Origin: Siphonodentalium dalli | Lineage: Eukaryota > Mollusca > Scaphopoda > Gadilida > Siphonodentaliidae | Reading direction: 5' to 3' | DNA: 64,000 nt | Assembly: GCA_032622095.1 (NCBI GenBank) | Contig: CP136066.1 | Span: 202,452,978-202,516,977 of the forward strand | Shown: in pieces, positions 1 through 12,002 of the stretch | Layout: each line of letters begins with the position of its first letter | Numbering within the stretch: the stretch's first letter is position 1 | Notes under the pieces: model-generated | The model's database searches: none | Seen by the model: the letters and a program-made list of their open reading frames with translations, nothing else | Told to the model about the DNA's origin: nothing | Translations under genes and position numbers: made by a program

Positions 1-937
1 ATTCAACGTTATTCGCATCTGCAGAGTTATACGGGAACGCAAACGTTATCGCTCGAAATTTATTCCCTGCGAGCACGGATGGCGCGCTCTGTTTTTACAG
101 TATATACCGAAATCATCCCAGATAATCACGAATATAGCATCAGATTTCTCCCCAGATATACCGTTATAAAGCTACTGGAATCTGCCAATCTACGGGAAAT
201 TCCAGGGAATGCCGATTGAGCTCAAACTTGCTACCTACGGGAAGTGTCATATATATGAGTGTGTCCTTTATAGACTCTAACCGATTGAGCTCAAACTTGC
301 TAAATAAGAAAATAGCCCCCAAGCCATAAATATCAACAACAACGATATTGCTACCTACGGGGAGCAACGTTATTAGCATCTGCAGAATTATGCAGAGAGA
401 AAGTGCTTTCCTATTTTTAGAACGCAACACATGTTTACGTCGCGTTGGTGATTGAGGTTCACAACGGGGTTAATTGACTGTCCGCTCTTTGCGACGATGA
501 GGTTCACGGCGGGGACTATTGACCAACACTCACAATTTCGTCTTTTGAATCAGATACCAACACCTCGACCGATCGGGACGAAACTTGGTACGTGAGTGTA
601 GTTTGACCAGGTGGTCGTCGCTGTCGTATTGGCGAGCCCGTGCGACGCCCGTACAGCGCATGCGCAGACGAGATATCGGAAACGGGTGGAGCTATCGACT
701 TGAAATTTGGTATGTGAATGTATCTTGCCCCGGATACGAATTGGATCGGGTCGCCGAGCCCGTGCGACGCCAGATTCGCGCATGCGCAGACCAGATCTCG
801 GAAACGGGTGGAGCTATCGACTTGAAATTTGGTTTTTGAGTAGCCCGGTCCTGTACGGGGTTACATTGAAAAACTAAAATTAATGGATCGACCAAAGCCA
901 TGGGACGAATGCCGCCAGTGGCGGGCTAACCTGCTAG
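1..937 (+). mobile_element. Helitron-like non-autonomous element, 3' portion
   Basis: The 3' end reads CCGCCAGTGGCGGGCTAACC then TGCTAG at 937: a short GC hairpin (CCGCC/GGCGG) a few bases before CTAG, the Helitron 3' signature. Between about 600 and 835 are two copies of a ~129-bp subrepeat (motifs CTATCGACTTGAAATTTGG and GCGCATGCGCAGA) shared with the Helitrons at 3798-5205 and the large arrays at 35303 and 47821. The 5' end is outside the window or decayed. Confidence 0.6.
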
Positions 938-1957
938 TCTACTATATAATTTGAGACTTCCGTATATATTTATGTGTGTGTGCATATATATATGTATGTG
1001 GGTACTTCATGGAATCCAAAACGCGTGTTCAGATTGAGCTCAAATTTCGTATATAAGTGTAAAATCCCACCGACACGGCCGTGGTCGCGTTTTGGAGAAG
1101 CTCAGAGCACCGTTTCTCCAATCCCAAATCACCGCAATCGGCACTTCGGGTTTAATAGCGTTGATATATAAAGAGCGTTCGTTTTCCGCAGTGTCTATAT
1201 AAAGAGCGTCGTTTTCGCTATCTACTTATCTGTATGACGGGAGTCTGTAGCCTGTCGCTCGAAATTTCACGACGGGAAGCGTTTGTTTTCAATTCAATGC
1301 AATGTTATCGCTCGAAATATTATGCAGAGAGATTTCACGACATTAGGACGGATACGGCAGACTCGAAATTTCACGACGGGAAGCGTTTGTTTTCAATTCA
1401 ATGCAATGTTATCGCTCGAAATATTATGCAGAGAGATTTCACGACATTAGGACGGGTACGGCAGACTCGAAATATTATGCAGAGAGATTTCCCGACGGGA
1501 AGCGTTTGTTTTCAATTCAATTCAATGTTATCGTAGAGAGATTTCACGAAACAAAGAATGCGTTGTCTGTCGTTCCTAGGAAGGGGGGATTTCTACGGGT
1601 AAATTTTTCCGCCAGAAACAAAAAAATTAATTAAAACAATTTAAAATTTAATTTCAATTCAATGCAATGTTATCGTAGAGAGATGTCGCTCGAAATTTCA
1701 CGACGGGAAGCGTTTGTTTTCAATTCAATGCAATGTTATCGCTCGAAATATTATGCAGAGAGATTTCACGACATTAGGACGGGTACGGCAGACTCGAAAT
1801 ATTATGCAGACCAGATCTCGGAAACGGGTGGAGCTATCGACTTGAAATTTGGTTTTTGAGTAGCCCGGTCCTGTATGGGGTTACCTTGAAAAACTAAAAT
1901 TAATGGATCGACCAAAGCCATGGGACCAATGCCGCCAGTGGCGGGCTAACCTGCTAG
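938..1957 (+). mobile_element. Helitron-like element with internal ~100-bp tandem repeats
   Basis: Begins TCTACTATATAATTTGAGAC directly after the previous CTAG and ends with the CCGCC...GGCGG hairpin and CTAG at 1957. Positions 1250-1800 hold about four imperfect tandem copies of a ~100-bp unit (TTTCAATTCAATGCAATG, TCGCTCGAAATATTATGCAG). No transposase ORF. Confidence 0.65.
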
Positions 1958-3229
1958 TCTCCTATATATTTTGAGAACTACGTATATATATAAATATATA
2001 AATATATGTGTCCTCTATAGAATCGAAAACGGCTGGATCGATTTGGCTCGAACTTCCCATCTAAGGGTAAAAACCCACGGGAATGGTCGCCGCGGCGTTT
2101 TGGATAAGCTCAGAGCACCCGTTCTCAACTCCCAGTCACAAAAAAACGGTACCGCGGGGTTAATAGCGTTGATAGTTAAAGAGCGTTCGTATCCGCAGTG
2201 TCGTTGATAAAGATCTTCCATATTTGGGTTCGTTAACCGGTTAACGCTCTGTATTCCCTTCGGCTTTCGCATAGGGTTTAGTTTACGTTATCTGGAACTC
2301 GCTTCTGTGTCATTCTTACGTACTTAGGGCTTCCTAGGAACGAGGATATTTTAATTCGCATTCCCAACACCTAGCAGGGACAAATATCTCTTAGTCAGCA
2401 TCAAGGCTGCGAGTCTTGTGACGTATTAATTCAAATGCTTTCGATCAAATAATATTCTCTGTCGCACTCATATTTCGTCATCTCTACGAATCCACTGCAA
2501 TCGACCTATTTTTAGAACGCAACACATGGTACCAAAATTACGTCGCTTTGGTGATGGGGGTGCACGGCGCAGACCTACAGACGAATGCGACCAGCAATTT
2601 CAAAATTGGTCACTTGACCTCCCCATGAATATCTTCTGAGAAATTCCAGGGAATTCGTGCCCATTATCGTGCCATTGTGTGTGTCGCGGTCGCGCAATTT
2701 TAACACTTTCGAGGTAAATACACCTGTTGTGAATTACGTCACGCCGCGTGGATCCAGGCGGAAGTTAACCTGACCCTTCCTATGCCGCGTACGTTAGTGA
2801 TACCGGAGTTATAGTGTGCGCGTTATGTTTTTTGACTGACCGCAGTGCCCGATCCGCCGAATGTGAGCATGTTATCAACTGTTACGGCAGTCCGTGGCCC
2901 ACGGCAGTCAATTGCCGTGGCGAATATTGAAGCCTACGGCGATTGCCACGGCAATGCCGATTGCCGTGGTGAATGTGTGTCCTTTATAGACTCGAACCGA
3001 TTGAGATCAAACTTGCTACCTACGGGAAGTGTCATGAATGGGTTAAATTGTGACCCCGACCTGACATTGACCTTGAAAATTATCAATTCAAGGTCAAATC
3101 TGGTAAAACTGGCGGATTTCGACGAAATGTTACACCTAGGTGCAGCATACGTGTCTCGGAAGCTGTTGCAATTGCTTTTTTGAACAAAGCCATGAGACGA
3201 ACCACGCCAGTGGCGGGCTAACATGCTAG
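1958..3229 (+). mobile_element. Helitron-like non-autonomous element
   Basis: Starts TCTCCTATATATTTTGAG after CTAG and ends CCAGTGGCGGGCTAACATGCTAG at 3229. The interior carries GGTCAAATC/GACCTTGA patches shared with neighbouring elements and a (CGGCA)-rich inverted patch near 2885-2970. No supported ORF. Confidence 0.6.
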
Positions 3230-3253
3230 TCTACTATATATTTTGAGAACTAC

Positions 3254-3305
<52 letters not shown>

Positions 3306-3797
3306 GTACTACATAAAATCGAAAACGGCTGCGCGGATCGAGCTCAAATTTCGTATATAAGTGTAAAAACCCAGCTCTGACCACTCATTCTCCACTCCCA
3401 AGAGCGTATGTCGGTAATGTGATTATTACGTCTGGGTCTGGGCATGTGCGTCATTATACAGACATGAGCGTGTTGTGTGATTCTTACGTACTTGGGGCTT
3501 CCTAGGAACGCGGGTCTATTTTCCGCCCTATGTGATCTTCACCTTGAAACGGGTACCCACAAATGATATATATGTGTGTCCGATTGAGCTCAAACTTGCT
3601 ACCTACGGGATGTGTCATGGACGGGTTAAATTGTGACACCGACCTGACCTTGACCTTGAAAATGATCATTCAAGGTCAAATCGGGTCAACAAAATTATAA
3701 ACAAAAAATTTAATTAAAAAATTAATACAATTAACTCATTGAAAAAAAAAATGTCATGTTTCTGATGAACGCCGCCAGTGGCGGGCTAACATGCTAG
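3230..3797 (+). mobile_element. Helitron-like element with (TA)n
   Basis: Starts TCTACTATATATTTTGAG after CTAG; contains a (TA)n microsatellite at about 3254-3303; ends with the CCGCCAGTGGCGGG hairpin and CTAG at 3797. Confidence 0.6.
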
Positions 3798-3819
3798 TCT
3801 CATATATATTTTGAAGACC

Positions 3820-3861
<42 letters not shown>

Positions 3862-4434
3862 CTTAATACAAATCTACGATTCTCGACCGATCGGGACGAA
3901 ACTTGGTACGTGTGTGTAGTTTGACCAGGCGGTGGTCGTTGTCGTATTGGCGAGCCCGTGCGACGCCCGTGCAGCGCATGCGCAGACGAGATATCGGAAA
4001 CGGGTGGAGCTATCGACTTGAAATTTGGTATGTGAATGTATCTTGCCCCGAGTACGAATTTTATCGGGTCGCCGAGCCCGTGCGACGCCAGCTTCGCGCA
4101 TGCGCAGACGAGATCTCGGAAACGGGTAGAGCTATCGACTTGAAATTTGCTGTGTGAATGTATCTTGCCCCGGATACAAATTTTATCGGGTCGCCGAGCC
4201 CGTGCGACGCCAGCTTCGCGCATGCGCAGACGAGATCTCGGAAACGGGTGGAGCTATCGACTTGAAATTTGCTATGTGAATGTATCTTGCCCCGGATACG
4301 AATTTTATCTGGTCGCCGAGCCCGTGCGACGCCAGCTTCGCGCATGCGCAGACCAGATATCGGAAACGGGTGGAGCTATCGACTTGGAAATTTGGTTTTT
4401 GAATAGCCCGGACAACGTCGGGCTCATCGGCTAG
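3798..4434 (+). mobile_element. Helitron-like element with four ~129-bp subrepeats
   Basis: Starts TCTCATATATATTTTGAAG, then (CTGT)n at ~3820-3861. Subrepeats of ~129 bp, each carrying GCGCATGCGCAGA and GGAGCTATCGACTTG-type motifs, recur at about 3976, 4098, 4218 and 4341. The 3' end is AGCCCGGACAACGTCGGGCT (hairpin CCCGAC/GTCGGG type) then CTAG at 4434. Long ORFs here on both strands are open only because the subrepeat lacks stops. Confidence 0.7.
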
Positions 4435-5205
4435 TCTACTATATATTTTGAGAACTACGTATATGTGTATATATGTGTGTGTATATATATATATGTGTAT
4501 GTGGGTACTTCATAGAATCGAAAACGGCTGTGCGGATCGAGCTCAAATTTCGAATATAGGTGTAAAAGCCCACGGGGATCGTCCACGTCGCATTTTGGAC
4601 AAGCTCAGAGCACCGCTTCTCCACTCCCAGTCAAAAAAATGGCACCGTGGGGGCTAACACACCAACGCTCCTTATATCTTCCATATTGGAAGATGTAACC
4701 GGTTAATGCTCTTTATAATCATCGACTTATTGATCTAAGAGGCGTAACTCTACATTTTTTATGAGTTTTCGCAATGTGATTCTTACGTCTGGGTCTCGGC
4801 GTGTGCGTCATTATAGACATGAGCGTGTTGTGTGATTCTTACGCACTCAGGGCTTCCTAGGAACGCGGATCGGGTCAGTTTTTCCGCCCTAGGTGATTTT
4901 CACATTGAAAAGGGTACCCACAAATTTTATATATGCGTCTTGTGTGATTCTTACGTACCTAGGGCTTCCTAGGAACGGGTAAAATCGTGACCCCGACCTG
5001 ACCTTGACCTTCAAAATGATCAATTCGAGGTCAAATCGGGTAAAACCGGATGGATTTCGACGGGTACTTTTGTCCGGGCAGTGTTTTTGACGGGTCAAAT
5101 CGTGACCCCACCTGACCTTCAAAATAGACAATTCAAGGTCAAATCGCGCAATTCGCCGAAAAGCAGAGGGGAAACAGCCCGGACGAAGTCGGGTCCACCT
5201 GCTAG
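4435..5205 (+). mobile_element. Helitron-like non-autonomous element
   Basis: Starts TCTACTATATATTTTGAG directly after CTAG; the 3' end has CCCGGACGAAGTCGGG hairpin followed by TCCACCTGCTAG at 5205. The interior has GACCTTGACCTT-type patches also seen in the elements at 1958 and 5206. Confidence 0.65.
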
Positions 5206-5522
5206 TCTCATATATATTTTTGGGACTTCTGTCTGTCTGTATGTTTGTTTATTAGCAATGGCCGGGAAAACTGCTGGACGGATTTCGACGAAATTTGATA
5301 CCTAGGGGTAATTTTGTCCGGGGAGTGTTTTGGACGGGTCAAATCGTGACCCAACCTGACATTGACCTTCAAAATGGTCAATTCAAGGTCAAATCGCGCC
5401 TTTCGACGGATTTCGATGTTAGATCCACAAAGGTTTTCAAACAGCTTTTTGAAAATTGGTATCTGAAGTCCGGATGAAAGCAGAGGGGACACAGCCCGGA
5501 CGAAGTCGGGTTACCCTGCTAG
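5206..5522 (+). mobile_element. Short Helitron-like element, last of the chain
   Basis: 317 bp, TCTCATATATATTTTTGGG to hairpin CCCGGACGAAGTCGGG and TTACCCTGCTAG, followed by T (CTAG|T), the expected flank for Helitron insertion between A and T. It closes the head-to-tail chain that starts before the window. Confidence 0.7.
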
Positions 5523-7839
5523 TTGATGCCTATTTTCAGAAATGTAGAACAGTGTATGCAGCGGGGGATCCATTCCATTCACAACCAACTCATTCGGCAT
5601 TAAATGACAATTATAGCTACCGTAGGACGTAGGCTTTGTGTCCGTATATAACTTGACATGGGATGGAACTGGTCATGCTCGCCCAGCGTCAATCTCTACT
5701 CTTGGCGCACCGGACCAGCTCAGCAAAATGTCCTGCCATATAAATACGCGCTTAATAATAACCACATATATGACTAAAACTGAATACATCTTAGAAAGAT
5801 CTAAAATGAACACGGAAATTAATTAAATGTATTATGATTATATTATGCGTGATGATGCACACGTGACTGTATATATTATTTGTATATAATTATTTGTAAT
5901 TTGTCTAGAATGTCTATTATATAGATGTTAGACAATAAATATGATGATGGGAAATTATATGACGGATAGGTTGTAAGCCATTATTTCTTTCACCTTACTT
6001 ATGTTGACAAACGGAAAGGCTGTAAGGTCCGCCAGCCAGTGCTCCATTCTGACTTGTTATTGGCATTCCGGAGGGCTAGGTGTGAATTTCGTTGACCCGG
6101 GCAGATGTGTTATCTTGTCAGGCACCCACTTACCTGTATTGGTTAACCTATAAAACAATTACCATCAACAAGAACATGAAAAAAATATTGACTTTTGTTC
6201 TTATTTTCATTTTAAATAACTCACCAATAATGAGATTTAGCACATCAAAACTACTGTTATGTGAACATTTGCACAGAAATTCTATTGACTGATCCATCAC
6301 ATTTGATGAAATTGACAGTGACAGGGAAGATAATATTACATAATCCGTGGGCAGAACTATTGCAATTTATGATATGAATTCTATCAACTAGTATGAACGA
6401 CCTTTCGAGTTTAGTATAGCATAAAATTGAAAGCATTGAGAACACTATCTTGGGGTAGGGCTAAGTTTTACTTTATTTCTTAATTCTGGTCTGGTACATG
6501 ATTATAGCATTTCATGTCTGATAGTGGGGATGAATTTATGCTTATTGTGGTGCATGTTGGGCAGCTGTATCCATAAAACTGACAGTCATGGGAATTTAAA
6601 AAAGAAAATTCACTTAAAAATAATCCAAATTTGAGCCAATTTACCCCAAAAAAATCAAATATTTAAACAAAATAGACTCTACCATAAAATAAACCTCCTC
6701 AGATACATGCTAATTCCATGATATATGATAAGACTCTGAATTGGTTAACAAGACGGAACGAAAACGGGCTATTCTGACTTGACAGGTATTTTTAGATAGA
6801 AAATCAGTTTTAGGGGGGTGGGTTAAGTTTTTGAAAATATCTCGGCTTGTTGGATATCATTGCTTGTGATGTTGATATTAATAAATCAGGTATATAATGC
6901 TGAAAATTTAGATGCACCACTGAAAGCTTTATACCAAAAAATGAATATTTTATAGGAAATCTTCTGGAAAACATTTTTGAAAAAGCACTGCAATTTATGC
7001 ATTTTTTGGGCATTTTCGTGAATTTTTCACAAAAATTGTTGGATAATATAACTTTTTGCACATCATAAATGTTAAGCAAACCAGATAGAATAATTGTCTG
7101 ATATTCAAGTATATTTTATTCAACATTTGTCTTATTGCGTTGGTTTTCCTGATTATACTGAAATTTGCAGGTCAAAAACACCAAAAAGGTCAAAAAAATA
7201 TATTTTCCACCTGCTCCGCCCTGGATACCTCAGTGTTTTGGAACCCCCATGGGGCAAGGATAATTGGAGATAGCGTCCAAATTTCTACCCTTTCGTGTGA
7301 CACTACCCTCATCTGGGGCCGGTCTAATTAGCGTTACGGTGAAACTGCCGATAAAAATCAAATTGTAGTCCAATACGATACCAAAGTATAATAGAACATG
7401 GGAAATTGTAAAACAGTGACAAATATTCTGATAATCATATTCAGACTAAAATATGTTAATTTAATACTCGATTATTGATATTTGTTAACAAATCACGGTA
7501 ACAGTTTTGTTTACATAACAGTTATTTCAACATTCAAAATTACATTATTGGGAGCTATCATTAATGAATATCTATTTCTCCATGTTCTTCTTAGTGGTGA
7601 TGTTTTACAGACTTATATTCTGCGAGTGCCTCGTGTTCCTTTAAAGTCTCATGTTGTGTTGCAGGGATTATCCTTGTCTCATTTGGGAAAGCACCCAGGC
7701 CTCAGCCATTGGACAAAACAACGCAACAGGGGTCAATTCGGAGATTTTCAATCGGTCTATAACAACTACAAACCGTTTTTTAAAAATCCGATGCCATGTC
7801 TCCAGCTATGGAATTTGTTAAGTGTTTTGTTCCAACCAA
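5523..7839. other. Intergenic, nothing recognised
   Basis: AT-rich sequence with only short random ORFs. I see no conserved protein motif, no clear terminal repeats and no tandem array. Confidence 0.6.
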
Positions 7840-8196
7840 TTAAAGATACATAATCCGAATTAACGCTCATAAATTACTATTTCTTTGACTCGAATTGAGG
7901 AACCCACCCATCAAAGCTCAGGGTGATCAGATATAGATTTTTGAAATCTGTTAGTTTCCACTGCCTGGAATATTTGGCGGTCTAGCAAATATTCGACGAG
8001 CCGACCGACATACTCTCGATACGAAATTTCGTTGAACAAACTGTTGATATATAACACGTTTTGAAAATTTTATACAAGAGTTGACAGTGGTTAGCATTAT
8101 TTTCTTGGTAATTAATCGATTCTGATAATTAAAGAGTCTTTTGAAGACATGCTGTCGTTGTTGGAATATGATGATACGGAGACCATCGAATCTGAT
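7840..8196 (+). mobile_element. TTAA-target MITE, decayed copy
   Basis: Left end TTAA|AGATACATAATCCG, then ATAAATTACTATTTCTTTG and a GAACCCACCCATCAAAG block shared with the copies at 11389, 29182 and 57780. The right part (GACCATCGAATCTGATT near 8180) matches the right end of the 57780 copy, but the terminal TTAA is not recognisable. Confidence 0.6.
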
Positions 8197-8803
8197 TTTT
8201 TTTGGTGGTCATTTTGGGAAATTTCATATTCGGAAATTGGGGAAATGGCTATTTTTGTAATTGGAAGGGGGCCTGTATTTAGCCCATGGTGATGCCATGG
8301 GTAACATCTGTATTGGAACCCCAAATTAATGTGTCTAGTTGTTTCCAAAATTCGGGGATGCAGAAACCATAATCGTCAGTCCGGAATTTTGAGGACACCA
8401 AATTCGTGAAAATTAAAATATTCTCAATTTCAATTATTATCCTCTGTAACCAATGTACGCTATAGTAAAATAACAACACCGGTTCACCCTCACAATATGA
8501 GAGATACATTCTAAAAAAAGTGGTTTAAACAAAATTTAAACAACAATATTCAACGCTGGTCATTGGATCGAGAATTTGAAGGAAATATTTGCAACAAACG
8601 CACTGCATTATCCAGCTATGAATCGAACTAGGGTATGCGCTCAGTTTACAATATGAAACCATGAATGTCTACGAGAAAATAAATAAAACATAATTCATTG
8701 CATATTTTAGTTTTTATTTGGTGACCATTTGCAGAACAATTTTGTTGTTGTGTGAAGGACCAAAACAACATAAAACAACATAAATATTATTCAACCACGT
8801 TGA

Positions 8804-9615
8804 CAGACATGCACACTCAATACTGATTCATCAGACATACACACTCAATACTGATTCATCAGACATACACACTCAATACTGATTCATCAGACATACACAC
8901 TCAATACTGATTCATCAGACATACACACTCAATACTGATTCATCAGACATACACACTCAATACTGATTCATCAGACATACACACTCAATACTGATTCATC
9001 AGACATACACACTCAATACTGATTCATCAGACATACACACTCAATACTGATTCATCAGACATACACACTCAATACTGATTCATCAGACATACACACTCAA
9101 TACTGATTCATCAGACATACACACTCAATACTGATTCATCAGACATACACACTCAATACTGATTCATCAGACATACACACTCAATACTGATTCATCAGAC
9201 ATACACACTCAATACTGATCCATCAGACATACACACTCAATACTGATTCATCAGACATACACACTCAATACTGATCCATCAGACATACACACTCAATACT
9301 GATTCATCAGACATACACACTCAATACTGATTCATCAGACATACACACTCAATACTGATTCATCAGACATACACACTCAATACTGATTCATCAGACATAC
9401 ACACTCAATACTGATTCATCAGACATACACACTCAATACTGATTCATCAGACATACACACTTGTTACTGATTCATCAGACATACACACTCAATACTGATT
9501 CATCAGACATACACACTCAATACTGATTCATCAGACATACACACTCAATACTGATTCATCAGACATACACACTCAATACTGATTCATCAGACATACACAC
9601 TCAATACTGATTCAT
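8804..9615. repeat. 28-bp minisatellite, 29 copies
   Basis: 812 bp is exactly 29 x 28 bp. The unit is CAGACATACACACTCAATAC followed by TGATTCAT. Almost all copies are identical; variants seen are GATGC for GATAC type in copy 1, two copies with GATCCAT (near 9219 and 9275), and one with CTTGTTACTG (near 9461). The array is bracketed by inverted ATAAAACAACATAA (left, ~8770-8783) and TTATGTTGTTTTAT (right, ~9627-9640). Confidence 0.95.
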
Positions 9616-9726
9616 CTTATCTGACATTATGTTGTTTTATGGTGACTTTTCCTCCAAAAAATAGTTATGAAAATAGCAGCCGACTAACTAAAATATGCAA
9701 TCAAAAATGTTCTAGCAGATAAATAA

Positions 9727-10035
9727 CAGAGAACAAGCACTCTCGTGGAATTTTACGGTATAGCTGGGCTGTTAGACAATTCAGACCATATGTTATGGAC
9801 TACACTTTTGAAATATATACAGATCACAGACCACAGCTGAATATGTGGGAGATTAAATCAGGATCAGATCCAACGAGGAGACACGAGCGTTGTCCATAGA
9901 ACTCTCTGCTTATGATTTCAGTATCAAGCATAACAGTGGTATTGCTCATGGTGATGCAGATGAATTATCTCGACTCTCGAGCCTTGTTCCATGAGGACAA
10001 CTCGGATGAGGCAACATTTGGCCGCATATCACAAC
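9727..10035 (+). pseudogene. Ty3/gypsy-type RNase H fragment
   Basis: The translation shows WAVRQFRPYVMDYTF and EIYTDHRPQLNMW, the hallmark RNase H tail of Ty3/gypsy pol, then after a one-base frameshift near 9890 the block ELSAYDFSIKHNSG and GDADELSRLS. The frameshift and lack of an upstream RT show it is dead. It is the first of several collinear pol pieces extending to about 16430 on the same strand, separated by later insertions. Confidence 0.85.
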
Positions 10036-10142
10036 AAGCTAAGTACTCAATGCTGATACTGCTCCAACTGGTGGTGCAGCATATAGCCGCTTCCCAAAGA
10101 TGAGATCAGCATATAAAAAAGATTATAACATGGACGAGCTAT

Positions 10143-10627
10143 CAGGGTTCGCGCTGCCACTTGCCAAATTTGCCAATGGCAACAATAATTCACATTTGGC
10201 AAAACATATTTTCATTTGGCAAAAGTTTTGGCAACTCACTTTTTAATTCCTAAAGAAATTTGAAAAAATATTGGCCAATGAATACCATTCATTTCAGGAA
10301 ACTCTCACAATCAAATTAGTGGTGTTTTATAAGGTCTAGGAAAAGTTATCACCTTTATTAAAATGCAGTTAATCTGATTGGTGGTGGTGCTTACATTGCT
10401 AATCATCTTGTAATGTACCCTTCTGGTGAAGCAACCCTTTTACAATTGTATTGTTCTGTGATTGGTTTCTTGTTGTGTGATGATTAAACCACAAAATAAG
10501 ACTCAATGTTGCAGAAAATTATACTATCAGGGATAGCATTTGGCAAATTCTAAAAACAATTGGCACAAAATATTTTCATTTGGCAAATTATTTGGCAAAA
10601 GTAAATTTTGGTCCAGCGAGGACCCTG
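10143..10627. mobile_element. hAT-like MITE nested in the gypsy remnant
   Basis: 485 bp between inverted ends CAGGGTTCGCGCTG and (reverse complement of the right end) CAGGGTCCTCGCTGG. Flanking 8-mers CGAGCTAT (10135-10142) and CGGACTAT (10628-10635) match at 6 of 8 positions, as for an aged 8-bp hAT target duplication. The interior is rich in TTTGGCAAA words and has no transposase. Confidence 0.65.
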
Positions 10628-10830
10628 CGGACTATACCATAATCCTCAGTGGATGAGATAGAAGCAATATGCTGATCACACCAGTCAAATCGTAGAAATG
10701 ATGAATCATTCAGAGAGCGCCGAAAGAACTCCATGCCCTGTTGTGTGCAGCTTTTGCACAGAAGTTTGTTGTCCACTGGAGTCGACTATCAATGGAGGGA
10801 GGAGTTCTGCACCGGCACCGTTATATTATT
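10628..10830 (+). pseudogene. Ty3/gypsy pol fragment, region before integrase core
   Basis: After the hAT-like insertion the weakly coding gypsy sequence resumes. A block near 10770-10815 reads HWSRLSMEGGVLHRH, resembling the W-x-R-L-x-x-x-x-G-V-L-x-R block between RNase H and integrase in gypsy elements. Several stops and frameshifts are present. Confidence 0.5.
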
Positions 10831-10837
10831 TTTATTT

Positions 10838-11150
10838 GTCTTTTACGCGGTGTTCTAATAATCTGAACATATCCAGGAAAAGTCATTATGAGTGTCAAAC
10901 ATTCAAAAACATATTTATTGTGAAATATTTTTAATACTGTTTGTATTGGTTGTTGAAAATCGACTATAGTCAAAATGGTTATTCTCCTCGTTTTGGAAAC
11001 ACAAGCGCAGGCATTATTATATCTTTCAAAAATGTGATGTTCTTGATTGTTTCATACCCACACTGGTTTTTTCTCAAATCGCCCGGATTAGCCAAACACC
11101 GCGAAAATGACAACTTTAGAAAAAATAACGGTACTTTTTCGTAACGGCAT
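10838..11150. mobile_element. Small TIR element (related to 58830-59110)
   Basis: ACGCGGTGTTCTAATAATC near 10849 and GGATTAGCCAAACACCGCG near 11085 are inverted. The reverse complement matches 58830-59030 (GCGGTGTTTGGATAATCCG, TATAGTCGATGTTCAACAAC, CAATAAATATGTTTTTGAATG). Exact ends and target duplication are not certain. Confidence 0.55.
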
Positions 11151-11164
11151 CAGTTTGCCCTACC

Positions 11165-11388
11165 CGCATCATATCAATTCAGCAGGACCACCAGCATCAT
11201 AGCATATTAGCCGGACCACTTGAACAGAGGTGATATATGCTGGTTATGGCTAATAAATTTTCCAAGTGACCTGAAGCATTTTCTCTACCAATTCACATTT
11301 ACGCTGTGTGTTCGGTCACACCATAACCGGAGACGAGTTCCAGCTAAAATACATTCTGACCAGGGCGCCGAATTCAATTCTAAGTTGC
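11165..11388 (+). pseudogene. Ty3/gypsy integrase core, 5' part
   Basis: One frame near 11236-11290 reads NKFSK*PEAFSLP, the conserved FSKWPEAF-type integrase block with Trp changed to a stop; another near 11336-11388 reads RVPAKIHSDQGAEF, containing the second catalytic Asp of the DDE core. Two frames are needed, so it is inactive. It is cut at a TTAA by the MITE at 11389. Confidence 0.8.
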
Positions 11389-11665
11389 TTAAATGTACTC
11401 AATTCGAGACAAAATCAAGTGCTATTAGCAATAATAACCACTTGATTTTAGAGTTATCCATCTTACACCCGCAATTTGTCAGTAATTTGTCCGTTTGAGC
11501 GCGGGGAACTGGACAAGATTAAAAAAAATCACAAACTTCAAAAATCGATATCTGATTACTCTGAGCTTTGAAGGGTGGGTTCCTCGACTCGAATCAAATA
11601 TTTTTTACCCCCCGAACCAAAGAAATAGTAATTTAGGGGTGCTTAATCGGATTGAGTACCTTTAA
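11389..11665 (-). mobile_element. TTAA-target MITE inserted in integrase remnant
   Basis: 277 bp bounded by TTAA on both sides (11389-11392 and 11662-11665). The right end reverse-complemented starts AGGTACTCAATCCGATTAAG; the left end ATGTACTCAATTCGAG. Removing the element and one TTAA rejoins the gypsy integrase frame (LLK|KMCELL), which confirms both the boundaries and TTAA as the target duplication. Reverse-strand copy of the family at 29182. Confidence 0.85.
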
Positions 11666-11820
11666 GAAGATGTGTGAGCTGCTTGATATTCAAAAGACTC
11701 AGACTACGCCATATCACACACAGACTACGCCATATCACACACAGACTACGCAACATCACACATAATATGATGGTTTAGTTAAGAGATTGAACAGAACATT
11801 GGTTGGTATGCATATTTATA
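11666..11820 (+). pseudogene. Ty3/gypsy integrase core, 3' part
   Basis: Continues directly from the piece before the MITE: KMCELLDIQKTQTTPYH, then DGLVKRLNRTLVG near 11772-11808, which contains the region where the catalytic Glu would sit (here KRLNRT). A 21-bp stretch (CAGACTACGCCATATCACACA) is locally tripled at about 11699-11761. Followed by stops. Confidence 0.75.
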
Positions 11821-12002
11821 CCACGATCGCCTATCTTACTATATAAATAAAGCCATCTGTTTAAATTTTACATTTAATCAAGACCTGTTGATTAAACTTC
11901 GCAGAGTGGATTAAACTTTCTCCATACAATTTGAACGGAAAAGTGTTTATCCATCGCATTGTAAAGATCGTGGCATAAACTTCGCAGAGTGGATTAAACT
12001 TT

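Noticed and set aside
550..4434. Arg-rich 75-145-codon minus-strand frames ([14 protein letters not shown] type)
   Set aside because: These are translations of the ~129-bp Helitron subrepeat, found in several frames; no evidence of selection.
8804..9615. Regular 28-bp repeats could suggest a CRISPR array
   Set aside because: The repeats are contiguous with no unique spacers, and the genome is eukaryotic.
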